A stretch of 7,961 bases of DNA from Treponema sp. (GCA_031272575.1 JAISTO010000216.1:1-7961); one strand, 5' to 3'. Positions 1 through 6,176 are shown, counted from the first letter of the stretch. Numbers and translations: made by a program. The notes: a model not told the origin generated them from the letters alone.

Positions 1-215
1 CGGGGGGGTGTGGGGGAATCGGGTGGGGGGTGGGGGGGTGGTCTTGGGGGGCGGGGGCGCATGCGAGCTCGGGTCGCGAGGTGATGGGGGAGTGGGTAAG
101 AGTGATGCCATCCCCCCCTCTGGGGGGGTAGGGGGGGTCACGAAAGAAGCCCTCCCCCCGCAGGGGGGATGCGACCATAATCCCCCTCTGGGGAGGGTAG
201 GGAGGGGTCGCGGGT
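1..215. repeat. G-rich low-complexity block with three C/G hairpins
   Basis: The first 58 bases carry many runs of three to seven G separated by one to four bases, which fits a G-quadruplex-forming sequence. It is followed by three short hairpins of C-runs against G-runs: C 112-118 with G 122-128 (loop TCT), C 154-159 with G 163-168 (loop GCA), and C 182-186 with G 190-193 (loop TCT). The segments 111-142 and 181-212 are diverged direct copies of each other (C-run, TCT, G-run, TAGGG, G-run, TC, then ACG or GCG). The 17 bases at 193-209 recur exactly, in reverse complement, at 5902-5918. An open frame across this block encodes almost only Gly, Val and Arg and is not a credible gene. Confidence 0.7.
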
Positions 216-235
216 GATGCCTCCCGCTGGAGGAG

Positions 236-258
236 ACTCCGCGATCAAGTCGCGGAGT
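236..258. repeat. Solo palindromic repeat (hairpin)
   Basis: A perfect 9-bp stem, ACTCCGCGA (236-244) against TCGCGGAGT (250-258), closes a TCAAG loop. It has the same design and the same TCAAG loop as the hairpin at 3612-3634 inside the 137-bp element, and both are followed by GAC. I read it as a solo copy of one arm of that dispersed repeat family. It has no T-tract, so it is not an obvious intrinsic terminator. Confidence 0.7.
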
Positions 259-275
259 GACGCACTCGTCTTCCG

Positions 276-374
276 CGCCACGCCCAAGTCCCCAGTCCCA
301 ATTCCCAATTCCCAACAGGCGCCAATCGACGCCCATCCCCCCGCTCAAAGCCCCCGCGCCACGCCCCCACTCCC
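276..374 (+). repeat. Heptamer-repeat module, copy 1
   Basis: About 100 bases built from C-rich 7-mers (CCCAAGT, CCCAGTC, CCCAATT) leading into AACAGGCGCC, then GCTCAAAGCC and a CACTCCC-type tail. The same order of blocks recurs in the same orientation at 5986-6084. A 21-base core at 304-324 matches 6016-6036 exactly. Both copies lie upstream of a plus-strand gene, ending about 45 bp before the DUF4139 start here and about 90 bp before the DUF2200 start there. Whether this has regulatory meaning or is chance insertion cannot be told from the sequence. Confidence 0.7.
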
Positions 375-382
375 TTCCGTAG

Positions 383-411
383 TAGACTCCCGCCTTTCCT
401 TCCGGTATGCT
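383..411 (+). promoter_or_regulatory. Possible promoter for DUF4139-corA, near-leaderless
   Basis: TAGACT (383-388), a 17-bp spacer and TATGCT (406-411) each match four of six bases of the sigma-70 -35 and -10 consensus. The predicted transcript start would fall at about 418, on the A of the ATG, which agrees with the lack of any Shine-Dalgarno sequence before that start. The two hexamers are imperfect and this is a suggestion from spacing only. Confidence 0.3.
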
Positions 412-417
412 GTCAAT

Positions 418-2454
418 ATGAAAAAACATATCCTGCTGTCCGGCGCGCTGCTGTTTCTGTGCGGGGCGCTGGCGGCTGAGGGGCTTTCGGAGAACGGGGG
501 GCGGCAGGGGAAGAGTCTGCCGCTGCGGCGGGTGACGCTTTTTTCGTCCGGCGTGGGCTTCTTCGAGCACGAGGGGGACCTCTCCGGCACGGCGGCCGCC
601 CCGGCGGAGGTGCCGCTCGCGTTCGAGGCCGGCGCGGTGAACGACGCGCTCAAGTCCCTCCTGGTGAGCGATCCGGTCTGCACCGCGCCCTCGCTCCACT
701 ACGGCGCGGAGAACAGCCTTATCCGCACCCTGCGGAGCCTCCGCGTGGACCTGTCCGGCGAGCCGGGTCTTGCCGATATCCTCGGCAGCCTCCGCGGCGA
801 GGAAATCGAAATCCGCGCGCCGGAGCCCCTTTCCGGCCTGATCGTCTTCGTGGAAAAGCGCCAGGGCCGCTATGACGCGCCGCAGGAACTCACTCTTGGG
901 CTCCTCACCGGCGAGGGGCTCCGCGCCGTCCCCCTGCAAAGCGTGGTCTCTTTTTCGTTTAAGAATGCCACGATTGAGGCGGAACTGCGCCGGGGCCTTG
1001 CGAGCATAGCGGCCGCCGGCAGCACGGACACGAGGACGCTCCTCCTGCGCCTGCCCGGGGAGGGCAGCCGGAACGTGCGTCTCAGTTACGTGATCCCCAC
1101 GCCGGTGTGGAAGGCCGCGTACCGCCTCGACCTTTCCGGCGAAACGCCCCGCCTGCAGGGCTGGGCCATCGTGGACAACGACAGCGACACGGACTGGCAG
1201 GAACTTACCGTGTCCCTGGTCAACGGCAGGCCGGTGTCGTTCGTGCAGAACCTCTACCCGCCGTACCGTGTCGCCCGTCCCGTGCTCCCCCTCGCGATAG
1301 CGGGTACCGCCGAGGCCTCGGTGCGCGGCGCCGCGCTGGAGGAGGAGGAGGAGGAGCGGGTGTTCGAGGCCGCCGCGGACAGCACCGCCTACGCGCGGCA
1401 GTCGGCGCCGCGGCCTCTGCTCTCCCTAAAGCGCGCGGATTCGGCCGTGCCGGAGGCCGCCCCCCTCGAAACCGCGCGGGGGGCCGCGGCAGGGGATCAG
1501 TTCGCGTTCACCCTGCCGCAGAAGGTCACGCTGGAGCGCCGCACGAGCGCCATGTTCCCCCTCGTCGAGGCGCTTGTCCCCGCGGAAAAGATGCTCGTGC
1601 TTGCGGGAGGCAGGATCGGCGGCGCGGGGCAGACCACGCATCCGGAACTCTGCGCGGAAATCACGAACAGCAGCGGTATGCGGCTCCCGGCCGGGCCGGT
1701 CACCGTGTACGATGGGGGGACTTACGCGGGGGACGCGCTCCTCGCCTTCCTCAGCGAGGGGGAAAAGCGCCTCATATCGTGGGGCGAGGACGCGGCGGTG
1801 ACGGCAAGCGCCGCAAACAGCAGCGCGCGCTTCATTACCGCGGTGACGGCCGCAAAGGGGGTAATGACCCTCAAACGGAAACTCGTGTACGAAAAAACCT
1901 ACACCGTGAAAAACGCCTCCCCCACAAGCCGCGCCCTTGTGATCGAGCACCCCATTACGCGGGGGGCTGCTCTCAGCGAGCCTGCCAAGTACCGCGAGAA
2001 GACCGCGGACCTCTACCGCTTCGACGCCGCTCTTAAGGCCGCGGGCACACTCACCTTTACGGTGAAGGAGGAGCAGCCGCTCTCCGAGCAGGTCGTCCTT
2101 GCGCGGCTTGGGGACGAAGCCTTTGCCGCCTACGCCGCCAGCGCCGAACTGCCGGACAAGGCCCGCGCCGCGCTGGAAAAGGCCATCAACCTGAAGCAGG
2201 CGGCGCAAAAGGCCGCCGCGGACGAGACCGCGCTGGAAAAGGAGCGCGGCCGCCTGGCGGAAGAGCAGGATCGTGTCCGCAAGAACCTCGAGGCCGTGGG
2301 GAACACGAGCCCGCAGGGGGCATCCTACCTCGCCCGCCTCGCTGCGCTCGACACGGACATCGACAGCCTTGCATCCCGCCTCGTCCCGGCGCGGGAGGCG
2401 TTCCGCGCCGCGAAGCAGGCCTACGACGACTACCTCGCGGCGCTGGAATGGTAA
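418..2454 (+). CDS. Exported DUF4139 domain-containing protein
   Basis: The predicted product has 678 residues. The frame stays open upstream to 214, but that extension translates repeat DNA. The ATG at 418 gives a clear signal peptide: MKKH, a hydrophobic run and a small-residue Ala-Leu-Ala-Ala site near residue 21, so export across the inner membrane is expected. The N-terminal motif RVTLFSSGVGFFEHEG (about residues 38-53) and the block around 222-238 (SYVIPTPVWKAAYRL), followed by WAIVDNDSDTDW and NGRPVSF, are characteristic of DUF4139 proteins. An acidic, Ala-rich low-complexity insert lies at about 284-361, with six consecutive Glu at 308-313, before the domain resumes at FTLPQKVTLERR (about 364). 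Residues 580-678 are Ala/Glu/Lys/Arg-rich and likely form a coiled coil. No catalytic motif is visible and the function of the family is unknown. The gene ends 9 nt before corA, so the two are probably one operon. Confidence 0.85.
   Translation: MKKHILLSGALLFLCGALAAEGLSENGGRQGKSLPLRRVTLFSSGVGFFEHEGDLSGTAAAPAEVPLAFEAGAVNDALKSLLVSDPVCTAPSLHYGAENSLIRTLRSLRVDLSGEPGLADILGSLRGEEIEIRAPEPLSGLIVFVEKRQGRYDAPQELTLGLLTGEGLRAVPLQSVVSFSFKNATIEAELRRGLASIAAAGSTDTRTLLLRLPGEGSRNVRLSYVIPTPVWKAAYRLDLSGETPRLQGWAIVDNDSDTDWQELTVSLVNGRPVSFVQNLYPPYRVARPVLPLAIAGTAEASVRGAALEEEEEERVFEAAADSTAYARQSAPRPLLSLKRADSAVPEAAPLETARGAAAGDQFAFTLPQKVTLERRTSAMFPLVEALVPAEKMLVLAGGRIGGAGQTTHPELCAEITNSSGMRLPAGPVTVYDGGTYAGDALLAFLSEGEKRLISWGEDAAVTASAANSSARFITAVTAAKGVMTLKRKLVYEKTYTVKNASPTSRALVIEHPITRGAALSEPAKYREKTADLYRFDAALKAAGTLTFTVKEEQPLSEQVVLARLGDEAFAAYAASAELPDKARAALEKAINLKQAAQKAAADETALEKERGRLAEEQDRVRKNLEAVGNTSPQGASYLARLAALDTDIDSLASRLVPAREAFRAAKQAYDDYLAALEW
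1339..1356 (+). repeat. (GAG)6 trinucleotide tract in the DUF4139 gene
   Basis: Six consecutive GAG codons encode a poly-Glu stretch (residues 308-313) in the low-complexity insert between the two halves of the DUF4139 domain. Because the unit is 3 bp, length changes would alter the number of Glu residues without shifting the frame. Confidence 0.8.
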
Positions 2455-2463
2455 GAAGCCGTC

Positions 2464-3459
2464 ATGCCCTGCTCGATCATCCGGTATACCCCGGAAGAGG
2501 CGTCACTGGAGGCCGCCGCGGACGCGCGGGAACTTTTGCCCCTGGCGCGGCCGGGGGCGGTCAACTGGCTCAATGTGGAGACCCTCGACGACAAGGCGGG
2601 CGTCGAGGCGCTCGCGGCCGCGTTCAACATACACCCGCTCACGGTCGAGGACATCCTCGACACAGAGCAGCGCCCCAAGGTCGAGGAATTTGACCACTAC
2701 CTCTTTATCACGCTCAAGGCGATCAACCGCCGCGGGCGCGGGGGGGAACCCCATCCGGGGGACCTGCCTGCCCTCGAGCAGATCAGCATCGTGTTGACCG
2801 AAAACACCGTCATCACCTTTCAGGAACTGCCGGGGGACAGTTTCGACAGCATCCGCAGGCGCATACTCAACGCGGCGGGCCGCATCCGCAAGATGGGGAG
2901 CGCGTACCTCGCCTACGCGATCCTCGACACGATCATCAACGATTACTTTTTGGTCCTGGACAAGATGGACGAGCGTATCGAAACCTTCGAGGATCGCGCC
3001 ATCGACGAGCAGGATACGGACTTCATTTCCGACCTGCAGGACGCGAAACGCGGCCTCCTCTCACTCCGGCGCATCATCTGGCCCCTCCGCGAGGCGCTCG
3101 GCCTCCTCCTGCACATCGAAAGCCCCTGCCTCCCCGAGAGCGCGCTGCCCTTTTTCAAGGACCTCCACGACAGCGTCATGCAGTGCGCGGAGACCACCGA
3201 CACCTGCCGCGAACTCCTTGCCGGCGTCACCGAGGTGAACCTGTCGTCAATGTCGAACCGCATGAACCGCGTCATGAAGGTGCTCACCATTATCTCCACT
3301 ATCTTTATCCCCCTCACCTTCATCGTCGGCGTCTACGGCATGAACTTCAAATGGATGCCGGAACTGGAAGTCACCTACGCATACCCCCTCGTGTGGGGCG
3401 TCATGGCCTTCATCGTCATCGGGATGATCCTCTTCTTCAAAAAGCGCGGCTGGCTGTAG
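2464..3459 (+). CDS. corA: CorA-family magnesium/divalent-cation channel
   Basis: The product has 331 residues, the normal size for the Thermotoga-type CorA family, which moves Mg2+ (also Co2+ or Ni2+) across the inner membrane as a homopentamer. The cytoplasmic N-terminal domain shows the family blocks VNWLNVETLDD and HPLTVEDILDTEQRPKVEEF (roughly 35-76). A long helical region (about 150-270) leads into TM1 at about 272-291. This ends in the signature YGMN, with Gly-Met-Asn at 292-294, followed by the usual periplasmic loop containing MPEL. TM2 spans about 307-325 and the chain ends in the basic tail KKRGWL. Nothing is missing. The ATG lies 9 nt after the DUF4139 stop with only a weak purine stretch (AAGAAG) before it, which suggests translational coupling. 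Neither a riboswitch nor a clear intrinsic terminator is visible. Family assignment is secure; ion preference is not determined by the sequence. Confidence 0.95.
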   Translation: MPCSIIRYTPEEASLEAAADARELLPLARPGAVNWLNVETLDDKAGVEALAAAFNIHPLTVEDILDTEQRPKVEEFDHYLFITLKAINRRGRGGEPHPGDLPALEQISIVLTENTVITFQELPGDSFDSIRRRILNAAGRIRKMGSAYLAYAILDTIINDYFLVLDKMDERIETFEDRAIDEQDTDFISDLQDAKRGLLSLRRIIWPLREALGLLLHIESPCLPESALPFFKDLHDSVMQCAETTDTCRELLAGVTEVNLSSMSNRMNRVMKVLTIISTIFIPLTFIVGVYGMNFKWMPELEVTYAYPLVWGVMAFIVIGMILFFKKRGWL

Positions 3460-3489
3460 CAGGCAGGAGCGCCTCCCCAATGTCAGCGC

Positions 3490-3528
3490 TTGGGGAGTGG
3501 GGAATAGGGAGTGGGGAGTGGGGAGCAC
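3490..3528 (+). repeat. G-rich heptamer array (quadruplex-prone)
   Basis: Tandem units of GGGGAGT and GGGAAT/GGGAGT type give at least five G-runs of three or four with short 3-4 base spacers. This fits a G-quadruplex motif on the plus strand, in the 3' untranslated region of the corA transcript. The same repeat type resumes at 3668-3689 after the inverted-repeat element, and appears as C-rich complements at 3762-3789, 5928-5945 and 6071-6118. Confidence 0.7.
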
Positions 3529-3665
3529 TGTCAACAAGTTAAGGAAAACAAGGCCGTCATTGCCGGGCTTGATCCGGCAATCTATCCCTCAAAATGCCAT
3601 TTCTGATAGAGATTCCGCGGTCAAGCCGCGGAATGACGGTCATCACTTTCGTTAACTTGTTGACA
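3529..3665. mobile_element. 137-bp inverted-repeat element, MITE-like
   Basis: The element is bounded by a perfect 14-bp inverted repeat: TGTCAACAAGTTAA at 3529-3542 and TTAACTTGTTGACA at 3652-3665. Inside, the two arms are diverged inverted copies of one palindromic unit. The left arm forms a hairpin ATTGCCGG (3559-3566) with CCGGCAAT (3574-3581). The right arm forms ATTCCGCGG (3612-3620) with CCGCGGAAT (3626-3634). Each arm starts with CCGTCATT when read inward and ends in AATCT. The minus strand of the right arm translates as VIPRLDRGIS, a phrase I recognise from palindromic repeats scattered through many bacterial genomes. It encodes no transposase, so any movement would need help in trans. 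I see no clear target-site duplication. It might also serve as a bidirectional transcription stop between the convergent genes. Confidence 0.65.
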
Positions 3666-3667
3666 TT

Positions 3668-3689
3668 GGAGTAGGGAGTGGGGAGTGGC
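3668..3689 (+). repeat. G-rich heptamer segment right of the inverted-repeat element
   Basis: GGAGTAGGGAGTGGGGAGTGG-type sequence, the same repeat as at 3490-3528. Its position on the far side of the 137-bp element suggests the element entered a longer heptamer array. Confidence 0.6.
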
Positions 3690-3761
3690 TTGCGCCTGGC
3701 TCGTAAGGTGCGATTACTACCGGACAGTTTCACGGAGTACGCGCATCTCGCACGCCGTGCA

Positions 3762-3789
3762 CCCCACTCCCTACCCCCCCCTACTCCCC
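3762..3789. repeat. C-rich heptamer segment over the GH42 stop codon
   Basis: CCCCACTCCCTACC followed by a C-run and CTACTCCCC is the complement of the G-rich heptamer repeats nearby. It overlaps the stop codon of the minus-strand GH42 gene (3781-3783), so the last codons and the stop of that gene lie at the edge of a repeat array. Confidence 0.6.
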
Positions 3790-5808
3790 ATCCAGCACCT
3801 TTACTTCCCAGGGGGCGAGGGTTATTTTCGCCGCGGGCGCTTTCGCGTCGACAACGGCCTCGGATGGGCTGAAGTTCATCAGGAAGACGTAGCGCTTTTG
3901 GCCATCGCTGCGCACCTGCGCGGTGACGCCCGCGGGGAGCGGCGCGTCGATGGCGCGGCGTATGCCGGTTTCCTTTACCAGGGCGGCGTAGAAGTCGTCG
4001 AGGAAGCGCTGCTCCGTGCGGGCCGCGATGAAGCAGGCCTTGCCCTTGCCGTAACGGTGCGCGGTGAGGGCCGGACGGCCCGCGTAGAAGTCCTCCCCGT
4101 AGACGGCCAGGGCCTCGGCGCCGCGAAGGTGTACCAGTTCGCAGAAGTCGTGGATGCGATAGCGCGCGCCCTGCCACTCGAGGCTGTTTTGGTCATCCTC
4201 GTAGAGCGCGTCGATCTCCTCGCACCAGATGCCGAGGACCTCCTTGAGGGGGCCGGGGAAGCCGCCCAGGAAGCAGAGGTCGTTTTCATCAACATAGCCG
4301 CTGATATATGTGGTGACGAAAGTACCCCCCCTTTCGACGAAGGCCGCGATGCGCTCCGCGAAGCCGGGCCGCAGCATATAGAGCATGGGGGCCGCGACGA
4401 GCTCGTAGCCATCGAGCGGGCGGGTCGAGTCGATAATGTCGACGCTGACGCCCTGCTTCCAGAAGGCCTGGTAGTGCTCGATGACGGTTTTTTCGTAACC
4501 GGTTTTTCCCTGAAGCAGCCCCTTGACATCGTCGAGCGCCCAGCGGACATTCCAGTCGAACACGAGCGCAGCGCCCGCGGGGGTTGCTGTGCCGAGGAGC
4601 GCGTCCATGCCGGCGAGACGCTTGCCCACCGCGGCCACGTCGCCGAAGACGCGGGTGTGTTCGGTGCCCTCGTGGTCCACCACCGCGCCGTGAAACTTCT
4701 CGCAGGAGCCCCGGCTCTTGCGGAACTGGAAGTACTGCACCGTATCCGCGCCGTGGGCCACCGCCTGCATCGACTGGAGCATGTGGACACCGGGCCGGTG
4801 CAGTTTTGCCACGGGCCGCCAGTTCGTCGCGCTGGGGGACGATTCAATCAACATGAAGGGCTTGTCCTTGAGGGAGCGCTTGAGATCGTGGCAGAAAGAA
4901 GCCCGCGCCGCCGTTTCAATGTCTCTTTCCGTACCCGTCCACTGGGGGTAGTTGTCCCAGGCCACCACGTCGAGCACTTCGGAGAAACGGAAGTAATCGA
5001 TGCCCGGATAGGTGCCCATGAGGTTGGTGGTACAGGGCACATTGGGGGTGATTTTTTTGAGCGGGGCGATTTCGTGAAGGTAGAAGTCGACAAACTGCTC
5101 GGTAGTAAAGCGCTTCCAGTCGAGGTTGAGGCCATGCACACTCGTTTCGCCGCGGGGGCCTGGGCTTTCGATCTGCGACCAGTCATTGTAGGTGTGACTC
5201 CAGAAGCCGGTCCACCAGGCGTCGTTCAGCGCCTCGATATTGCGGTAGCGCTTTTTGAGGAAGGCGCGGAACCGCTCCTGGCAGAGCGGGCAGTGGCATT
5301 CGCCCCCGTACTCGTTGGACACGTGCCAGACCGCCAGCGCCGGGTGGTCCTTGTAGCGCTCTGCCAGGCGGGTGTTGATGGCGCTGACCTTTTCGCGGTA
5401 GAGCGGGGACGACAGGCAGTGATTGTGCCGCTCACCGTGCAGGTTCCGCAGGCGCTGCGCGTTCACCCGCAGCACCTCCGGGTATTTCTGGCTCATCCAC
5501 GCGGGACGGGCCCCGGAGGGCGTCGCGAGCACCGCGGCCATGTCGTTTTCGGCCAGCAGGTCCATGACCTCGTCGAGCCATTCAAAGTGATAGTCCCCCT
5601 CGACCGGCTCAAGCGCCGCCCAGGAGAAAATGCCGACCGAGAGGGTATTGATTCCCGCAAGACGCGCGAGCCGCATATCCTCTTTCCAGATACGGTTAGT
5701 CCCGTCAGTGTCCCGCCACTTGATCCACTGGTCGGGATTGTAATCCCCCCCATGCAGGAAGTGCGGAAAGCGCGCCGCTATGGGCGCATGCCGTAAGGCT
5801 TTTTTCAT
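3781..5808 (-). CDS. GH42 family beta-galactosidase
   Basis: The product has 675 residues, a typical full length for GH42 enzymes, which remove terminal beta-linked galactose from galactosides with retention of configuration. The N-terminal TIM barrel begins with HGGDYNPDQW (19-28), the usual GH42 opening. The acid/base Glu is expected at 166 in WHVSNEYGGE, and the nucleophile Glu at 322 in MLIESSPS. Cys131, Cys171, Cys173 and Cys176 (the last three in CHCPLC) match the structural zinc site seen in some GH42 enzymes. QYFQFRKSRG (358-367) is another conserved block. From about 390 comes the trimerisation domain (beta-galactosidase glutaminase-like fold), and the last 60 residues fit the small C-terminal beta domain. 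There is no signal peptide, so it should act in the cytoplasm on imported oligosaccharides. The ATG is preceded by GAGG with a 7-nt spacing. The gene stands alone on its strand, without a neighbouring transporter or regulator. Exact substrate is not inferable. Confidence 0.93.
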   Translation of the reverse strand: MKKALRHAPIAARFPHFLHGGDYNPDQWIKWRDTDGTNRIWKEDMRLARLAGINTLSVGIFSWAALEPVEGDYHFEWLDEVMDLLAENDMAAVLATPSGARPAWMSQKYPEVLRVNAQRLRNLHGERHNHCLSSPLYREKVSAINTRLAERYKDHPALAVWHVSNEYGGECHCPLCQERFRAFLKKRYRNIEALNDAWWTGFWSHTYNDWSQIESPGPRGETSVHGLNLDWKRFTTEQFVDFYLHEIAPLKKITPNVPCTTNLMGTYPGIDYFRFSEVLDVVAWDNYPQWTGTERDIETAARASFCHDLKRSLKDKPFMLIESSPSATNWRPVAKLHRPGVHMLQSMQAVAHGADTVQYFQFRKSRGSCEKFHGAVVDHEGTEHTRVFGDVAAVGKRLAGMDALLGTATPAGAALVFDWNVRWALDDVKGLLQGKTGYEKTVIEHYQAFWKQGVSVDIIDSTRPLDGYELVAAPMLYMLRPGFAERIAAFVERGGTFVTTYISGYVDENDLCFLGGFPGPLKEVLGIWCEEIDALYEDDQNSLEWQGARYRIHDFCELVHLRGAEALAVYGEDFYAGRPALTAHRYGKGKACFIAARTEQRFLDDFYAALVKETGIRRAIDAPLPAGVTAQVRSDGQKRYVFLMNFSPSEAVVDAKAPAAKITLAPWEVKVLDGE

Positions 5809-5825
5809 TAAGGTACCTCGGGGCT

Positions 5826-5831
5826 ATTGTA
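5826..5831 (-). promoter_or_regulatory. Probable -10 box for the GH42 gene
   Basis: On the minus strand TACAAT (5831 down to 5826) matches five of six bases of the -10 consensus. It lies 17 nt before the GH42 start codon, giving a leader of only about ten bases that would just include the Shine-Dalgarno GAGG (5819-5816). No good -35 box is present at the expected distance (TTCCGC at an 18-bp spacing is poor), so the promoter may be weak or need an activator. Confidence 0.4.
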
Positions 5832-5985
5832 GCGGATACGGGGGATTTAGCGGAAGGGGGAGTGGGAAGTAGTGGCGGCGCGATGCGGGAGACGCAATGG
5901 TGACCCCTCCCTACCCTCGCCCGCACTCTCCACTCCCCACTCCCCCATGCACTCCGCTGCCCTCACTCGCCACACCCCCCGCCCC

Positions 5986-6084
5986 CGCATCACGCCCAAG
6001 TCCCAATTCCCAAGTCCCAATTCCCAACAGGCGCCACTCCCCGCCTAGGCCCTCGCTCAAAGCCATTGCATCACTCCCCCCACT
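5986..6084 (+). repeat. Heptamer-repeat module, copy 2
   Basis: It begins with CGCATCACGCCCAAGTCCC, continues through alternating CCCAATT and CCCAAGT heptamers (about 5995-6027), then AACAGGCGCC, CCTCGCTCAAAGCC and a CATCACTCCCC tail. This is the same block order and orientation as copy 1 at 276-374; the 21 bases at 6016-6036 are identical to 304-324. The last part passes into the CACTCCC/TATTCCC array. Confidence 0.7.
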
Positions 6085-6118
6085 CCCCACTCCCTATTCC
6101 CCACTCCCTATCCTCCCC
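6071..6118. repeat. C-rich heptamer array upstream of the DUF2200 gene
   Basis: Repeated CACTCCCC and TATTCCCC/TATCC units continue from the end of the module. This is the complement of the G-rich arrays at 3490-3528 and 3668-3689, so it carries the quadruplex potential on the minus strand. Confidence 0.65.
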
Positions 6119-6176
6119 CTTGACGCGGTTGGCTATTATGCGGCAACATAAGAAAGAAAGGAGTGGAAGAGTATCG

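Larger units (their letters stand above)
3460..3780. other. Convergent intergenic region, repeat-filled
   Basis: This stretch of about 320 bp lies between the convergent corA and GH42 genes and holds no credible gene. In order it contains a G-rich heptamer array (3490-3528), a 137-bp inverted-repeat element (3529-3665), another G-rich heptamer segment (3668-3689), about 70 bp without recognisable features, and a C-rich heptamer segment (3762-3789) that runs over the GH42 stop codon. No hairpin followed by a T-tract is present on either strand, so transcription of both genes may end through the large hairpin or by factor-dependent means. Confidence 0.7.
5809..6176. other. Divergent intergenic region with repeats and two gene starts
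   Basis: About 370 bp lie between the divergently transcribed GH42 and DUF2200 genes. The GH42 promoter and ribosome site are next to that gene. The middle holds an inverted copy of 193-209 (5902-5918), a CACTCCC array (5928-5945), the second heptamer module (5986-6084) and another CACTCCC/TATTCCC array (6071-6118). TTGACG (6120-6125) resembles a -35 box for DUF2200, but the nearby TATTAT (6134-6139) is only 8 bp away, too close for a standard promoter, so that promoter is unresolved. I see no coding potential here. Confidence 0.6.

Noticed and set aside
111..212. Two similar direct repeats with a spacer, considered as a mini-CRISPR
   Set aside because: There are only two diverged copies, both low-complexity C/G-run hairpins, with no regular spacer set and no cas genes.
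8..217. 69-codon open frame at the window start
   Set aside because: It consists of translated G-runs (Gly, Val, Arg) with no ribosome site or conserved motif.
1107..2036. Open frame of 309 codons inside the DUF4139 gene, in another plus-strand frame
   Set aside because: The translation is dominated by Arg, Gly, Ala and Pro with no domain, as expected for an out-of-frame reading of GC-rich coding DNA.
1426..2208. Open frame of 260 codons on the minus strand opposite the DUF4139 gene
   Set aside because: It has no recognisable motif and lies wholly inside a well-supported gene; it is a GC-driven shadow.
3557..4177. Minus-strand open frame containing VIPRLDRGIS
   Set aside because: The phrase comes from the palindromic repeat; the rest overlaps GH42 out of frame. 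It is evidence for the repeat family and not for a gene.
3685..5796. A 703-codon open frame on the plus strand opposite almost all of the GH42 gene
   Set aside because: It shares codon boundaries with GH42 and is open because a GC-rich gene rarely uses TTA, CTA and TCA codons, which are the antisense stops. Its translation has no recognisable domain and begins in repeat DNA, while GH42 has clear catalytic motifs.
6120..6139. TTGACG and TATTAT as a DUF2200 promoter
   Set aside because: The spacing of 8 bp is far from the 16-18 bp needed by a sigma-70 promoter, so I did not list it as a feature.
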